DNA from: Halobaculum limi
Lineage (GTDB): Archaea; Halobacteriota; Halobacteria; Halobacteriales; Haloferacaceae
NCBI RefSeq assembly: GCF_029490015.1
Contig: NZ_CP120468.1
Coordinates: 1,612,001 to 1,676,000 of the forward strand
Length of the DNA: 64,000 nt
Reading direction: 5' to 3'
Position 1 is the first letter of the stretch. Each line of letters starts with the position of its first letter. Below the pieces are notes generated by a model. The model did no database searches. It was not told where the DNA came from and worked only from the letters and a program-made list of their open reading frames with translations. Shown here in pieces: positions 37,021 through 45,674 of the stretch. The position numbers and the translations under genes are program-made.

Positions 37021-37908
37021 ATGACGCAGCACACGATACTCGCGTGGGCGCGTTCAAAACTGATTATGAGTGAAATTTCACAGGACGTTCCGGTTGAGGA
37101 CGTGACAGTGTCGGTCATCCTTCCGTATTCTAAGACACATACTCCGCCAGAGATGCTTGAAGAAGCGGTTGACTCAGCAAGATCACAGGTGGGAGTTGAG
37201 ACCGAAATACTGGTCGTCGAAGATGAAGACCAACGGGGACCAGCCTGGGCCCGAAACGTTGGGTTGGATCAGGCGGAAACACGGTACATCGCGTTCCTCG
37301 ATGCTGATGATCTCTGGCACGAAACGAAATTGGCCGAGCAATTACACGAGATGAAAGCGACCGGAGCGGGCCTCTGCGTTGACGGTCAAAAAGAGTATTC
37401 TCCGCTTGAGTTTGCACGGGCGCTCCTGACTGGCGAGACGTTCGCGCTCACGTCAACAATAGTCATTGATACTGAGCAGGTTGACATCCGATTTGACGAG
37501 ACGCTCGAACGGCGCGAGGATCACCTCTTTATGATCGAGGCTGCGACAACGGCGGGCGTGTGTTTCTCTGGGGACACGTACACTGAGCGCCTGCTCGAGA
37601 GTGGAATGACCAAACAAGTGGATTCCTCTCCAGAAGAGATCCACCGATTCTACGAGTCGCTGACCGATCGAGTCCCGGAGGCGAAAGCGTTGAAACAACC
37701 ATATTACCAAGACGCATTCGTCTATCTCGGCATATTACGTCACCGGAAGCGGGAATATCGGGCTGCGATCCGGGCGTACGCTGAGTCAATGAAATACGGA
37801 GTGAATATTCAGGCCATCGGCGCGACCGGATTAACGTTGCTGAAGATGGCGTATGATTACCCAACTCGTCCAGCTCGCCGTCTTCTAGGCGGTGGTTCAT
37901 ATGAGTGA
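37021..37908 (+). CDS. Glycosyltransferase family 2
   Basis: This 295-residue GT-A enzyme has VSVILPYSKTHTPPEMLEEAVDSA (strand 1 and helix, shown in part), ILVVEDEDQRGPAWARN (about 72) and the DxD-type motif FLDADDLWHETKLAEQL (about 97-107). The C-terminal third (about 210-280) has a helical, TPR-like segment (YLGILRHRKREYRAAIRAYAES). The start ATG 37021 fits the TATA box; ATG 37066 is a second choice. Its stop overlaps the next small ORF, so it leads a tightly coupled operon with a GT4 enzyme. Confidence 0.9.
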   Translation: MTQHTILAWARSKLIMSEISQDVPVEDVTVSVILPYSKTHTPPEMLEEAVDSARSQVGVETEILVVEDEDQRGPAWARNVGLDQAETRYIAFLDADDLWHETKLAEQLHEMKATGAGLCVDGQKEYSPLEFARALLTGETFALTSTIVIDTEQVDIRFDETLERREDHLFMIEAATTAGVCFSGDTYTERLLESGMTKQVDSSPEEIHRFYESLTDRVPEAKALKQPYYQDAFVYLGILRHRKREYRAAIRAYAESMKYGVNIQAIGATGLTLLKMAYDYPTRPARRLLGGGSYE

Positions 37909-38029
37909 ATCTCTCCATTCTGGAGAGGATAGTTGGGACCATACCGAGAAAGCCGCAAACTCGAAATGTGAATTGACGGCGGCACCCAACGCTCAACTCG
38001 ACGAACACGGGTATTTCGGGGAAATGTGA
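37901..38029 (+). CDS. Very small hypothetical ORF between glycosyltransferases (42 aa)
   Basis: ATG 37901 overlaps the end of the GT2 gene, and the TGA at 38027-38029 overlaps the next ATG. The 42-residue product (begins MSESLHSGEDSWDHTE) is polar with one Cys and no known motif. Only the chained start/stop overlaps support it; it could also be remnant DNA of a decayed gene. Confidence 0.35.
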   Translation: MSESLHSGEDSWDHTEKAANSKCELTAAPNAQLDEHGYFGEM

Positions 38030-38196
38030 TGACTCAGTACCCGTCAACACACACGTCCGCCACGATCTGGGATGGCAGTGAGGTAGTTCTGCGATCTAGT
38101 TGGCATCACTTTGGAATTTCTCGAAGTGAGGTGGACCGAGCTGTGAGTTCACACTGCCGAGTGGCCGCGTTTGAACACTGGTACAGGGGGGATTGA
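38029..38196 (+). CDS. Small hypothetical ORF coupled to GT4 gene (55 aa)
   Basis: This ORF runs from ATG 38029 (TGATG overlap with the previous ORF) to TGA 38196, five bases before the ATG of the GT4 gene. The product is rich in Ser, His and Trp (MTQYPSTHTSATIWDG at the start; WHHFGISRSEVDRAV in the middle). Not recognised. The unbroken chain of overlaps suggests translation through all four frames of this operon. Confidence 0.4.
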   Translation: MTQYPSTHTSATIWDGSEVVLRSSWHHFGISRSEVDRAVSSHCRVAAFEHWYRGD

Positions 38197-38201
38197 AACG
38201 A

Positions 38202-39371
38202 ATGAACGTAATTCAAGTCTCACACCTGTATCGACCATCGATCGGTGGGATCGAAAACTACAGCCACAGGCTCGTGAACTCGCTCAGGGAATCTGGACAC
38301 ACAGCGTCTGTTATCACGACTGACTCGAGCCTAACGAACGACCAAACTCCGTTGAGTATGGAGACGCAAGTGAGCTATTGCTCTACGACAGCGACGTTGT
38401 TTCGCAATCCGCTATCGATCGAATTGTTTCGTCGCGTCAGGGCGAGTTCTGCGTCATTGTACCACCTACACAGTCCGTGGTATCTCTCATCGCTTGAGGC
38501 TATTCTCGCAATTCCAGACGATGCTGCGGTGGTACTAACGATACACGGGTTCCAGCCGCTGAAGAGTATGACCGCAAAACTCCTCTCTACTGCGTACAAA
38601 CCGTTCGCGCAGTATATTTTCGATCGTGTTGACCACACAATCGTTCTTGGTCGGTCTGAGCGGGATCGCTTGCTCAAAGAGTACGATGTTAATCCCAGAG
38701 ACGTCTCGGTGATTCCCAACGGGATCCACCCCGAGTCATTCGAGACGTCCCGATCGGATATCAAGCAGGTTCAGGCAAAATACGGGATCGATCCGACGAC
38801 ACCGACGGTGCTGTTTCTCAGTCGTCTCGTTCCGCTGAAGAACCCGGATGTGCTGGTTGATGCGGTGGCAAAACACTTGCCCGAACAAGAGCTCGACGTG
38901 CTGATGATCGGCAATGGGGACGACGACTACGTGGCAGAGCTCCAGCGCCGAGCTGATGACCGCTTTGTGTTTCACTCGAACCTTCCATTTGACGACATAA
39001 AGTCGCTCTATCACGCTGCATCGTTGTTCGTTCTACCGTCTCATATGGAGGGCTTACCGACTGTCCTCCTCGAAGCTATGAACGCTCGGACACCTGTTAT
39101 CACAACCGCTGCCGGTGCTATCGGAGATGTGATCACACATAGAGAACACGGCCACATACTAGAGCGCCCGCCGCGTCCTGAGTCACTTGCAGCGGCGATC
39201 CAGTATTACCTTGACCGGCCAGAAGAGCGGCGTGAAATTGGACGGAGAAATCGTGCATACGTTCGTGGGTCATTCGATTGGGCTGACGTAGCGGAGGAGA
39301 TCGAATCGGTATACGATCGTGCTCTCGAAACACAAGGACGAGTTGGGCGGCAGTTGACTCCGTCCAATTGA
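38202..39371 (+). CDS. Glycosyltransferase family 4 (second copy)
   Basis: This protein has 389 residues from ATG 38202; TTG 38193 would add three. The N-terminus HLYRPSIGGIENYSHRLVNSL is a classic GT4 acceptor-domain start. VLFLSRLVPLKNPDVLVDAV (in part, about 205) and the donor motif PSHMEGLPTVLLEAMNARTP (about 285) follow. It belongs to the operon started by the GT2 gene at 37021, and the pair would add successive sugars to a lipid-linked glycan on the cytoplasmic side. Confidence 0.93.
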   Translation: MNVIQVSHLYRPSIGGIENYSHRLVNSLRESGHTASVITTDSSLTNDQTPLSMETQVSYCSTTATLFRNPLSIELFRRVRASSASLYHLHSPWYLSSLEAILAIPDDAAVVLTIHGFQPLKSMTAKLLSTAYKPFAQYIFDRVDHTIVLGRSERDRLLKEYDVNPRDVSVIPNGIHPESFETSRSDIKQVQAKYGIDPTTPTVLFLSRLVPLKNPDVLVDAVAKHLPEQELDVLMIGNGDDDYVAELQRRADDRFVFHSNLPFDDIKSLYHAASLFVLPSHMEGLPTVLLEAMNARTPVITTAAGAIGDVITHREHGHILERPPRPESLAAAIQYYLDRPEERREIGRRNRAYVRGSFDWADVAEEIESVYDRALETQGRVGRQLTPSN

Positions 39372-39592
39372 GTTTCTCTAAAATCGTCCTTCGAGCTTCG
39401 ATATTGCTGAGGAAAATGATTGGATGACGACTGTGACAAATAGCGTCTATCAGACAGAGGGCTCTGCAGTCAGACAGAACATCAACGTGCGGACCTCGCT
39501 CTTTGTGAAGTACCTCGGAGACAAGCCCATAGCCACGTGCCTCGACCATTCATAGAAACTTTCGCTAGGATCAGCTACACAGTGGTGTGCAG

Positions 39593-41062
39593 TCACGTCG
39601 GGATCTGTTTCCGGAATTCTTTGAGTTCATCAATTGAGATCGCACCAGTAGCGATTGCGACAGCCGAATACACCACAAATCCGGCTGGCGGAATAATCAC
39701 CAATGATAGGAGAGCGGACTCGATGATGGATGCGGACAGGAAGATCGCGACGGAAGCGACTCCGATCGTGATTGCGATCTTTGGTAATCTGAGATCAGAA
39801 ATCGGGTCGAATCCGATCGCCCGGGCGCTGGCGACGTGGAAAACGAGCATTGAGAAGTACCCAATACTCGTCGCGACAGCAGCACCCGTGAGCCCGAACC
39901 GGGGGATCAGCAACAGGTTCAACACGAGATTCAGAAGAGACGCAATCCCAGTCGCATAAATCAGGTATCGAAACGAGCCCTTTCCCTGCCCAATCGCCAA
40001 AATCGGACGTGCGACAGCGAACCCCACGGCTCCTGGCAGGAGGATAATCAGCGGGAGAACCGCGGGTCTGAATTCAACCCCGTAATATAGTGTTACGGTG
40101 GGCTCAGCGAGTGCGCTGAGTCCGATGACAAGGAGAATGGTGAATAATAATGAGTACCGAGTCACTTTCGATGAGATGTTCGTAATCTCCTCTTGCTTTC
40201 CTTGAGACCACAGTTCAGAGGTTGAGTGCAACAGTGCGATCTGCACGATCCGCGGAACGAACCAGACGAATTCGGCCAGCGTCAGTGCTGCTTTGTAGTA
40301 TCCTGTCAGTGTACTTCCGTAGAAGAACTGTATCAGTAACACGTCGATGTGTTGGATGGAGACGTAGAGTGCGAATAGCACGATGCTCATCACATTGAAC
40401 GTCAGAAGTCGGCGGCGAGCGAACTCCCCGGGATTCCAAATGAATAGTCGAGAGAAATCGACGAATCGGGCTGTGATTGCGAGCCCGACTGTAGCAGTGA
40501 TTGTATTTGCGATGAACATTCCGAGAATAAGGCCTTCAACTCCGAATCCTGCGGCCAGCAAGGAGAGCCCGACAGCAACGAATATCAGCTTGTCCGCGAC
40601 TCGCAGTTTCTCCGAGATATCCTCTCGATCAAACCCCATCAGTGTGCTTCTCGCGATAACAAAAGCCTGGTTAGCAAACATCGTGAGAACAATCAGTACA
40701 AAGTACACCTCGAATCGTGGACCGAGAAACCGCTCTACGATACCGATCTGAATGGAAATGAGGATTGCTGCGCCAAAAACAAGACACAGAATGACGCTTA
40801 CCTGACTGTAGAACGCGAACACGTGTTCCCGCCACGCCTGTGAGCGACCCGATTCTTTCAGGTGTTTTCTGATCCCATCGTATATCCCAGCATTGGCGAA
40901 GAGCAATAGAATACTCAACACAGAGAGTAGGACAGCATAATCACCATATCGCGTAGTTCCTAAGACACGCACAATTATCGGGGTCGCTAGAAATGTGATT
41001 GCGATTCCGAGGACATTCGAGCTAAAGATTGCGAGAAACCGTTCAACAATCGGCTTACTCAT
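39593..41062 (-). CDS. Polysaccharide flippase (second copy)
   Basis: This 489-residue protein has about 14 transmembrane helices and the MOP-superfamily start (LAIFSSNVLGIAITFLATPIIVRVLG), then TTRYGDYAVLLSVLSILLLF in pieces. It resembles archaeal Wzx/AglR-type lipid-linked oligosaccharide flippases. It follows the beta-helix lipoprotein and GT-C-like genes on the same strand. Having two flippases about 22 kb apart in one island suggests two export routes or a merger of two clusters. Confidence 0.92.
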   Translation of the reverse strand: MSKPIVERFLAIFSSNVLGIAITFLATPIIVRVLGTTRYGDYAVLLSVLSILLLFANAGIYDGIRKHLKESGRSQAWREHVFAFYSQVSVILCLVFGAAILISIQIGIVERFLGPRFEVYFVLIVLTMFANQAFVIARSTLMGFDREDISEKLRVADKLIFVAVGLSLLAAGFGVEGLILGMFIANTITATVGLAITARFVDFSRLFIWNPGEFARRRLLTFNVMSIVLFALYVSIQHIDVLLIQFFYGSTLTGYYKAALTLAEFVWFVPRIVQIALLHSTSELWSQGKQEEITNISSKVTRYSLLFTILLVIGLSALAEPTVTLYYGVEFRPAVLPLIILLPGAVGFAVARPILAIGQGKGSFRYLIYATGIASLLNLVLNLLLIPRFGLTGAAVATSIGYFSMLVFHVASARAIGFDPISDLRLPKIAITIGVASVAIFLSASIIESALLSLVIIPPAGFVVYSAVAIATGAISIDELKEFRKQIPT

Positions 41063-41195
41063 TGATCTCGACTAGGTTATTGCCACTTTCTGTTCGATGA
41101 TTATTCGAGATTCCCATCCAGTCTGGCGGAGCAAGCTGATATCTGCCTGCCCGTCTCGAGCGCCTGCTGAGTCGGCTGTTGTTGGACTCCAGTCA

Positions 41196-42482
41196 TCATT
41201 TGATTTTTTCAATGCCTGATTCCAGTCGGCCGTAGAACCCTTCTGCTACCTCCCCAGAGCCATCAACGTACCACATTTCTCCTGGTGAAGTGGATTCCGG
41301 ATGGTCGGACCGCAAGCGAAGACGGCTCTCAGCTGAGTCACCCGCTGGCCCGGGAGAATCGGTCGTACTAGTACCTGAAATCCCATACCACGTATCCGAT
41401 TCCTCGTCGAAAAGTAGCCCGCCACGAAGCGTATTGTACTGGGGATTGCCGGTCACAGAAGTCTCATCTCTGATGGTGATTTTCGAGTTCTCCGTTGCAC
41501 GGAAGGCGTCGCCGGTAGTCTCGCCAACGGACTCATCAATGATGATGCTCGCGTGACGCTTGGCTTTGAGCCCGACCCCGAGGTTTCTCTGACCGAAGTC
41601 GATTCCCTCCGCTTTTATCCGGGCACCGTACGCGAGGATGCCGTTCGTCGATCCACCGGCAAACGTGATGTCATACAGGCTCACCTCACTGTTGCCGTAT
41701 GCAGAAAGACCGTGTTGCTCGTCATCGTACGGACTATCTCGAGTTATTGTTATCGAAAATACATTACCGGCTGCAGTCCCGATGACGTTCCCGAACATAA
41801 TACTACCAATTTTCACTGCGCTTGCGTCATCGGAATCGCCTCGGATGTCCAGATTGAGATATGGCCCTCGTTGGGGCGCTCCGTTCTCTTTCCCCGCTTG
41901 ACCGGTCCCAATAATCGCCGGGACGAGGATATCTTCGTCATACGTGACGGGGAGGTTCGGTACCGTCGCGAGGTCAATCACGTACTGATGGCGAAGATAG
42001 ATCGGCGCCCGTTGTACTGCTTCCTGAACTGTTCTCAGGGGAGCATCCTCACTCCCATCCGCCGAGTCATCTCCGTTGACTGGGTCGACGTAGACAACTT
42101 GCCGTCCGTTACTGATGAGTGGTCGACCGGACGGATCGCTGCCGACAGTAGCCGTCTGGGCGACGATTTTTGGGATTGAACTCGAATCAGACCCATATTG
42201 AATAGGACTCCAGCCGCCGCTCGTGCCGTTGTGCTGAAAGATACCTTCCGCAGTTATGCCAAAAGAAGGAATATCCGGACTCTGCGGGAAATTCGCTACG
42301 TTCTGGTCGACATAGAGTTCTGTTCCGGGAGCCGGTTGAACGGTCCCCTCCGCTATGTTGCTCCCGGAGCCATCTGCCGAAGAGTTGTCCTGTGGTGCGT
42401 CGGATATTGACGAACAACCCGCGCCCACTCCCATCAATAGAGCCGTGCTCGCCAATAATTTTCTTCGAGTTGGATCATTCAC
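41196..42482 (-). CDS. Tat-type lipoprotein with beta-helix (pectate-lyase-like) domain
   Basis: This 428-residue protein starts at GTG. The leader TRRKLLASTALLMGVGAGC has an Arg pair and a lipobox Cys near residue 23, so membrane anchoring outside the cell is expected. A Ser/Asp/Gly-rich spacer leads to a segment with PSFGITAEGIFQHNG and VVYVDPVNGDDSADGSEDAPLRTVQEA (in part), the usual opening of DUF1565/pectate-lyase-like beta-helices, which continue to about residue 370. The C-terminus (MWYVDGSGEVAEGFYGRL) resembles the tail segment of the beta-helix protein at 31891. Likely contacts or modifies extracellular polysaccharide. Confidence 0.8.
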   Translation of the reverse strand: MNDPTRRKLLASTALLMGVGAGCSSISDAPQDNSSADGSGSNIAEGTVQPAPGTELYVDQNVANFPQSPDIPSFGITAEGIFQHNGTSGGWSPIQYGSDSSSIPKIVAQTATVGSDPSGRPLISNGRQVVYVDPVNGDDSADGSEDAPLRTVQEAVQRAPIYLRHQYVIDLATVPNLPVTYDEDILVPAIIGTGQAGKENGAPQRGPYLNLDIRGDSDDASAVKIGSIMFGNVIGTAAGNVFSITITRDSPYDDEQHGLSAYGNSEVSLYDITFAGGSTNGILAYGARIKAEGIDFGQRNLGVGLKAKRHASIIIDESVGETTGDAFRATENSKITIRDETSVTGNPQYNTLRGGLLFDEESDTWYGISGTSTTDSPGPAGDSAESRLRLRSDHPESTSPGEMWYVDGSGEVAEGFYGRLESGIEKIK

Positions 42483-42564
42483 ATTGATTGTGCTCAGTAG
42501 CTAGCAACATAATAAGTCGGTGCGTACCGCCGTTTAACACGCCAAAACCGGTACTTGACCCTCA

Positions 42565-44475
42565 TTACACCCCCTCAAACGACCGTTCACTAGAGCCCCA
42601 GATAACCCCAGTCCCTCCAGCGGAGTAGACCTTGTTACTGGACGCTATACGTTGGTCAAGCCATGGGTCGTCCATCACGACAGTATTAGAGTACAACTGG
42701 TCTTCTTCACCAGCAAGGAAGTGAACTGCGTGATTTGTCTCCTCGGCTCGGTAAATGAACTTGCCAGCAGGAAGCACCAAGCGCTCCCCGTCAAGTTGGC
42801 TTCGTTGCAATCCCTCAACTCCGTATCGTCTCATTGCTAATCGAGTCGTCCAGAACGTCGTGGTCGTCTCTTCTTGCCCACGTGTATATTCAGCAACCGC
42901 TTCGAGTTCGGCAACCTCTTGATCTGAAAATGCTGACTGTGTTGTGGGACGGGGGTCAAGCCCGTAGAAGTTATCAGCAGTAACGAGTGGACCGGCTGCA
43001 GCTACCAGGACGACGATCACAAGTAGGAGTCTCCCTTGGCGAGACGGCCCGATACGGTCTCGGAATTGTAAAAAGCCGATCGCAAGTATAACTGCGAACA
43101 CGAATAGCCACGGTGCACGGATTCTGTTGAGCGATTTTATGGAGAGCGGAGTCTCAAAAATAAGCAAGGATCCAATGATGCCTGCATAACAGAGCGCAGA
43201 GTATGGCGCAGCGTTTTCACGAGTGCGAAGAAATACCGTAACTCCGATCGAGAACACAACCAGCAGTAGAATAAGGTACAGTCCATACGGGCTGACGAGC
43301 CACTCGACTGCCATTGCGACTGCCGAACCCTCGGCTTGTGATCCGAATACCAGGTCGACCCCGCGATCGTATCCACCCTGAGCGCCACCTTCAATAATTT
43401 CTCGGCCGCTAACAAGGAGCCGATCGATGAAGTTGGTCCGAAACAGTTGAAGAGCAGTCATACTGGCAGTGAGGACGAACAGTCCGAAGGGCCGGCTCCA
43501 GAAAACTGTCCGTGCATACCCACGGCCGTGCAGCGCATACACTCCGATGATGACGGCGACAAGCGGAACGAACAGAACCTGAGTGAGATGGTGTGTGAAC
43601 ACGAGCGTAACCGAAACCAGCACGAACAGACCGACCACTCTCCATTTGAGCTCATCTTGGGTAACCAGCGTTGCGAGTACCGCGAGAGCGATGATCAAAA
43701 CGCTGGCGAGAGACTGTGGAAACAGGTATGACACATAAAACACGATGTCATCTAACACGGCGACAGCAAACGCTGTGTACATCCCAAGAAGTGGATCGCC
43801 GGTAAATCTTGTAATCACCAGATATACTGCAGGGAGTACTATCGCGTACGCTGCGAGTCCAGTGAGCATAATTCCATCATAGCCACCAAGGCCCGACAGA
43901 TCGCCAGCGGTGCTGGCGAGTAACTGCAGGCCAGGGTAGTCATAGTAACTCGTGTCGGCGATCCCATTGAGTGAGCCCGCCGCAAGAATCTCATCAACAA
44001 ACCGAGTATGAATAAGAATATCACCATCTCCGAAGTACGTGCCTGCAGTAAGATACTTCGAAAGTGGAGATAACAGAAAGAGCGCGGCGAGTTGCGGGAG
44101 TATCCGTTCAGGGAGTGGATCAGCAAATAATTGCCAGGTGACTAGCGCGTAGCCAGAGACAAGGCCAAATGCCACAAAAAGCGGTTCACCAGTCAGTACA
44201 ACGATGCCGACAGTAGTAGCACAGGCTACATAGACGCCAGTCCGATAGAAGCGCTCATCGCCAGGAAGCCGCAGCACCGCTTCGGTGTCATCCGTTCCAT
44301 AGTATACCAATGCACCCCCAAGTAGCCCGAGTAGTCCGTACATCCCGAAGACAGCGAATTCTGTACGGAGCGAGGTATACAGAACAAATAAGACTGCTAC
44401 TGTACTAGTAATTGCTACTGGATAGAGGGCGCGACCGAAGATATCCAGAGCTCGGTGATATTTCGATTTTAGCAT
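42565..44475 (-). CDS. GT-C-like multi-pass membrane glycosyltransferase (putative)
   Basis: This 636-residue protein has about 13 transmembrane segments up to residue 510, then a soluble domain of about 120 residues outside. An acidic motif in the first long loop after several helices, GTYFGDGDILIHTRFVDEIL (about 168-187), fits the catalytic D/E-rich loop of GT-C enzymes that use lipid-linked sugars. It resembles haloarchaeal DUF2206-like or unnamed GT-C proteins rather than AglB; no WWDYG motif was found. The gene is 82 bases upstream of the beta-helix lipoprotein on the same strand. Confidence 0.7.
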   Translation of the reverse strand: MLKSKYHRALDIFGRALYPVAITSTVAVLFVLYTSLRTEFAVFGMYGLLGLLGGALVYYGTDDTEAVLRLPGDERFYRTGVYVACATTVGIVVLTGEPLFVAFGLVSGYALVTWQLFADPLPERILPQLAALFLLSPLSKYLTAGTYFGDGDILIHTRFVDEILAAGSLNGIADTSYYDYPGLQLLASTAGDLSGLGGYDGIMLTGLAAYAIVLPAVYLVITRFTGDPLLGMYTAFAVAVLDDIVFYVSYLFPQSLASVLIIALAVLATLVTQDELKWRVVGLFVLVSVTLVFTHHLTQVLFVPLVAVIIGVYALHGRGYARTVFWSRPFGLFVLTASMTALQLFRTNFIDRLLVSGREIIEGGAQGGYDRGVDLVFGSQAEGSAVAMAVEWLVSPYGLYLILLLVVFSIGVTVFLRTRENAAPYSALCYAGIIGSLLIFETPLSIKSLNRIRAPWLFVFAVILAIGFLQFRDRIGPSRQGRLLLVIVVLVAAAGPLVTADNFYGLDPRPTTQSAFSDQEVAELEAVAEYTRGQEETTTTFWTTRLAMRRYGVEGLQRSQLDGERLVLPAGKFIYRAEETNHAVHFLAGEEDQLYSNTVVMDDPWLDQRIASSNKVYSAGGTGVIWGSSERSFEGV

Positions 44476-44616
44476 TGGTTTGTATGAGCCGGTTGCTGAT
44501 TGTCATCTCGAACGAGATGGGTTGAGCGCCAAGCTTCTGAGACCAATCGAATTCCACATTCGGATTTGGTGTCACAGGAGCAGAGTCTGCCGGTCGGTAC
44601 AGTACAGGTCATAGTG

Positions 44617-45261
44617 TCACTCCGGGGAATCGGGTGTGAGTGCTTGAGTGCGGTGCGGGCTCTGTTTGATCCGAATTACCTGAAACGCCTCAGCATAGCG
44701 TGCGTTCGCTTGCTGCCCACGGAACCGAGCAAGGCCGTTCATCGCCTCAGCTTCCAAGTATAGTTTCTCTTGTTGGGTCTTATGCGACCTAATTGATTCA
44801 ATTTTTTGTGCTAAAGAAGCTTCAGAGAGGGTATTATAATATTGAGGAGTGAACGACGGCCGAGTCGAAGGCGACTCGAACGCCAGTACTTCATCGATGT
44901 TCCGTGTGGCCGCCACTGAAGACAATGCTGCGTGTCGATGATCTTGGTGTGTGTCATTTTCGCTGTGTATATACACCCGATCAGCACCGAAGTCGTTGAG
45001 CTGTGATTCGAGTTCCTCGATAATATCGTGATCGTAGGGGACTTTGGTGTCTTCGTACCCGAGGAACCGAATGTCATCCACACCGAGCACTTCTCCTGCC
45101 CTCAGCGCCTCCTTCTCGCGTTTTGACGGCTGAGAGAGTTTTCCCCCGCGTGTCAAGATGAGGAATCTAATTTTGTCTCCCTGTGCTTGATGCTGCGCAA
45201 GCGACGCTCCCGCACCAATTTCGATGTCATCTGGATGTGCCCCAATGGCTACGGTATTCAC
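44617..45261 (-). CDS. PIG-L family N-deacetylase
   Basis: This 214-residue protein starts at GTG 45261. Motif AIGAHPDDIEIGAGASLA at the N-terminus carries the zinc ligands His-Pro-Asp-Asp, and HQDHRHAAL (about 106) supplies the third ligand and neighbouring His. The family removes acetyl groups from GlcNAc-containing substrates (GlcNAc-PI, bacillithiol precursors, glycan HexNAc). In this setting it may de-N-acetylate a HexNAc residue. It is the first gene of a minus-strand run with the GT-C-like protein. Confidence 0.92.
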   Translation of the reverse strand: MNTVAIGAHPDDIEIGAGASLAQHQAQGDKIRFLILTRGGKLSQPSKREKEALRAGEVLGVDDIRFLGYEDTKVPYDHDIIEELESQLNDFGADRVYIHSENDTHQDHRHAALSSVAATRNIDEVLAFESPSTRPSFTPQYYNTLSEASLAQKIESIRSHKTQQEKLYLEAEAMNGLARFRGQQANARYAEAFQVIRIKQSPHRTQALTPDSPE

Positions 45262-45674
45262 TGGTCTATCGAGCTATACCACGGACTCTGCAATTGTTAA
45301 AAACCAGATACTATCTCGTTCTCAGAACATACTCCAGGATAGTTCGCACTGCATCGGTGGGAGCTAGTCGATCTGATCTGCGTTGCTTTCACACAGAGAT
45401 GTATTCGAATGGCCGAAAGTTGGTAAAGCCCGTTCAACCCGGTACTTGAGGGTAGTCTCCGAAAACAGAGAGGGAATCCAGAGGTAGATATCGGCTTGTA
45501 CTCACCTGGATCAGGCATCTAAAAATCACTGTAAGATAACAAGACGGTGCTGTTTGACCGTTCCTATTTTCATTTTGTTTGGGCCTCAAATTATATAATT
45601 CGCCTTCTCGGTCTATAGCTCCCTTCTACGTAGAATACTATGTTTGTAACTAATATTCCAGTTGTGAAATCGCT
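45262..45674. other. Divergent intergenic region
   Basis: This spans about 410 bases between the PIG-L and GT2-fusion genes. The right half is AT-rich, with TTATATAATT at about 45591-45600 as a possible promoter for the plus-strand gene. The left part is of coding-like composition but gives no recognisable protein; it may be decayed DNA. Confidence 0.35.

Noticed and set aside
41063-41195. 32-codon minus ORF between the beta-helix lipoprotein and flippase genes
   Set aside because: It overlaps the lipoprotein stop but ends well before the flippase start and has no recognisable feature. Likely chance.
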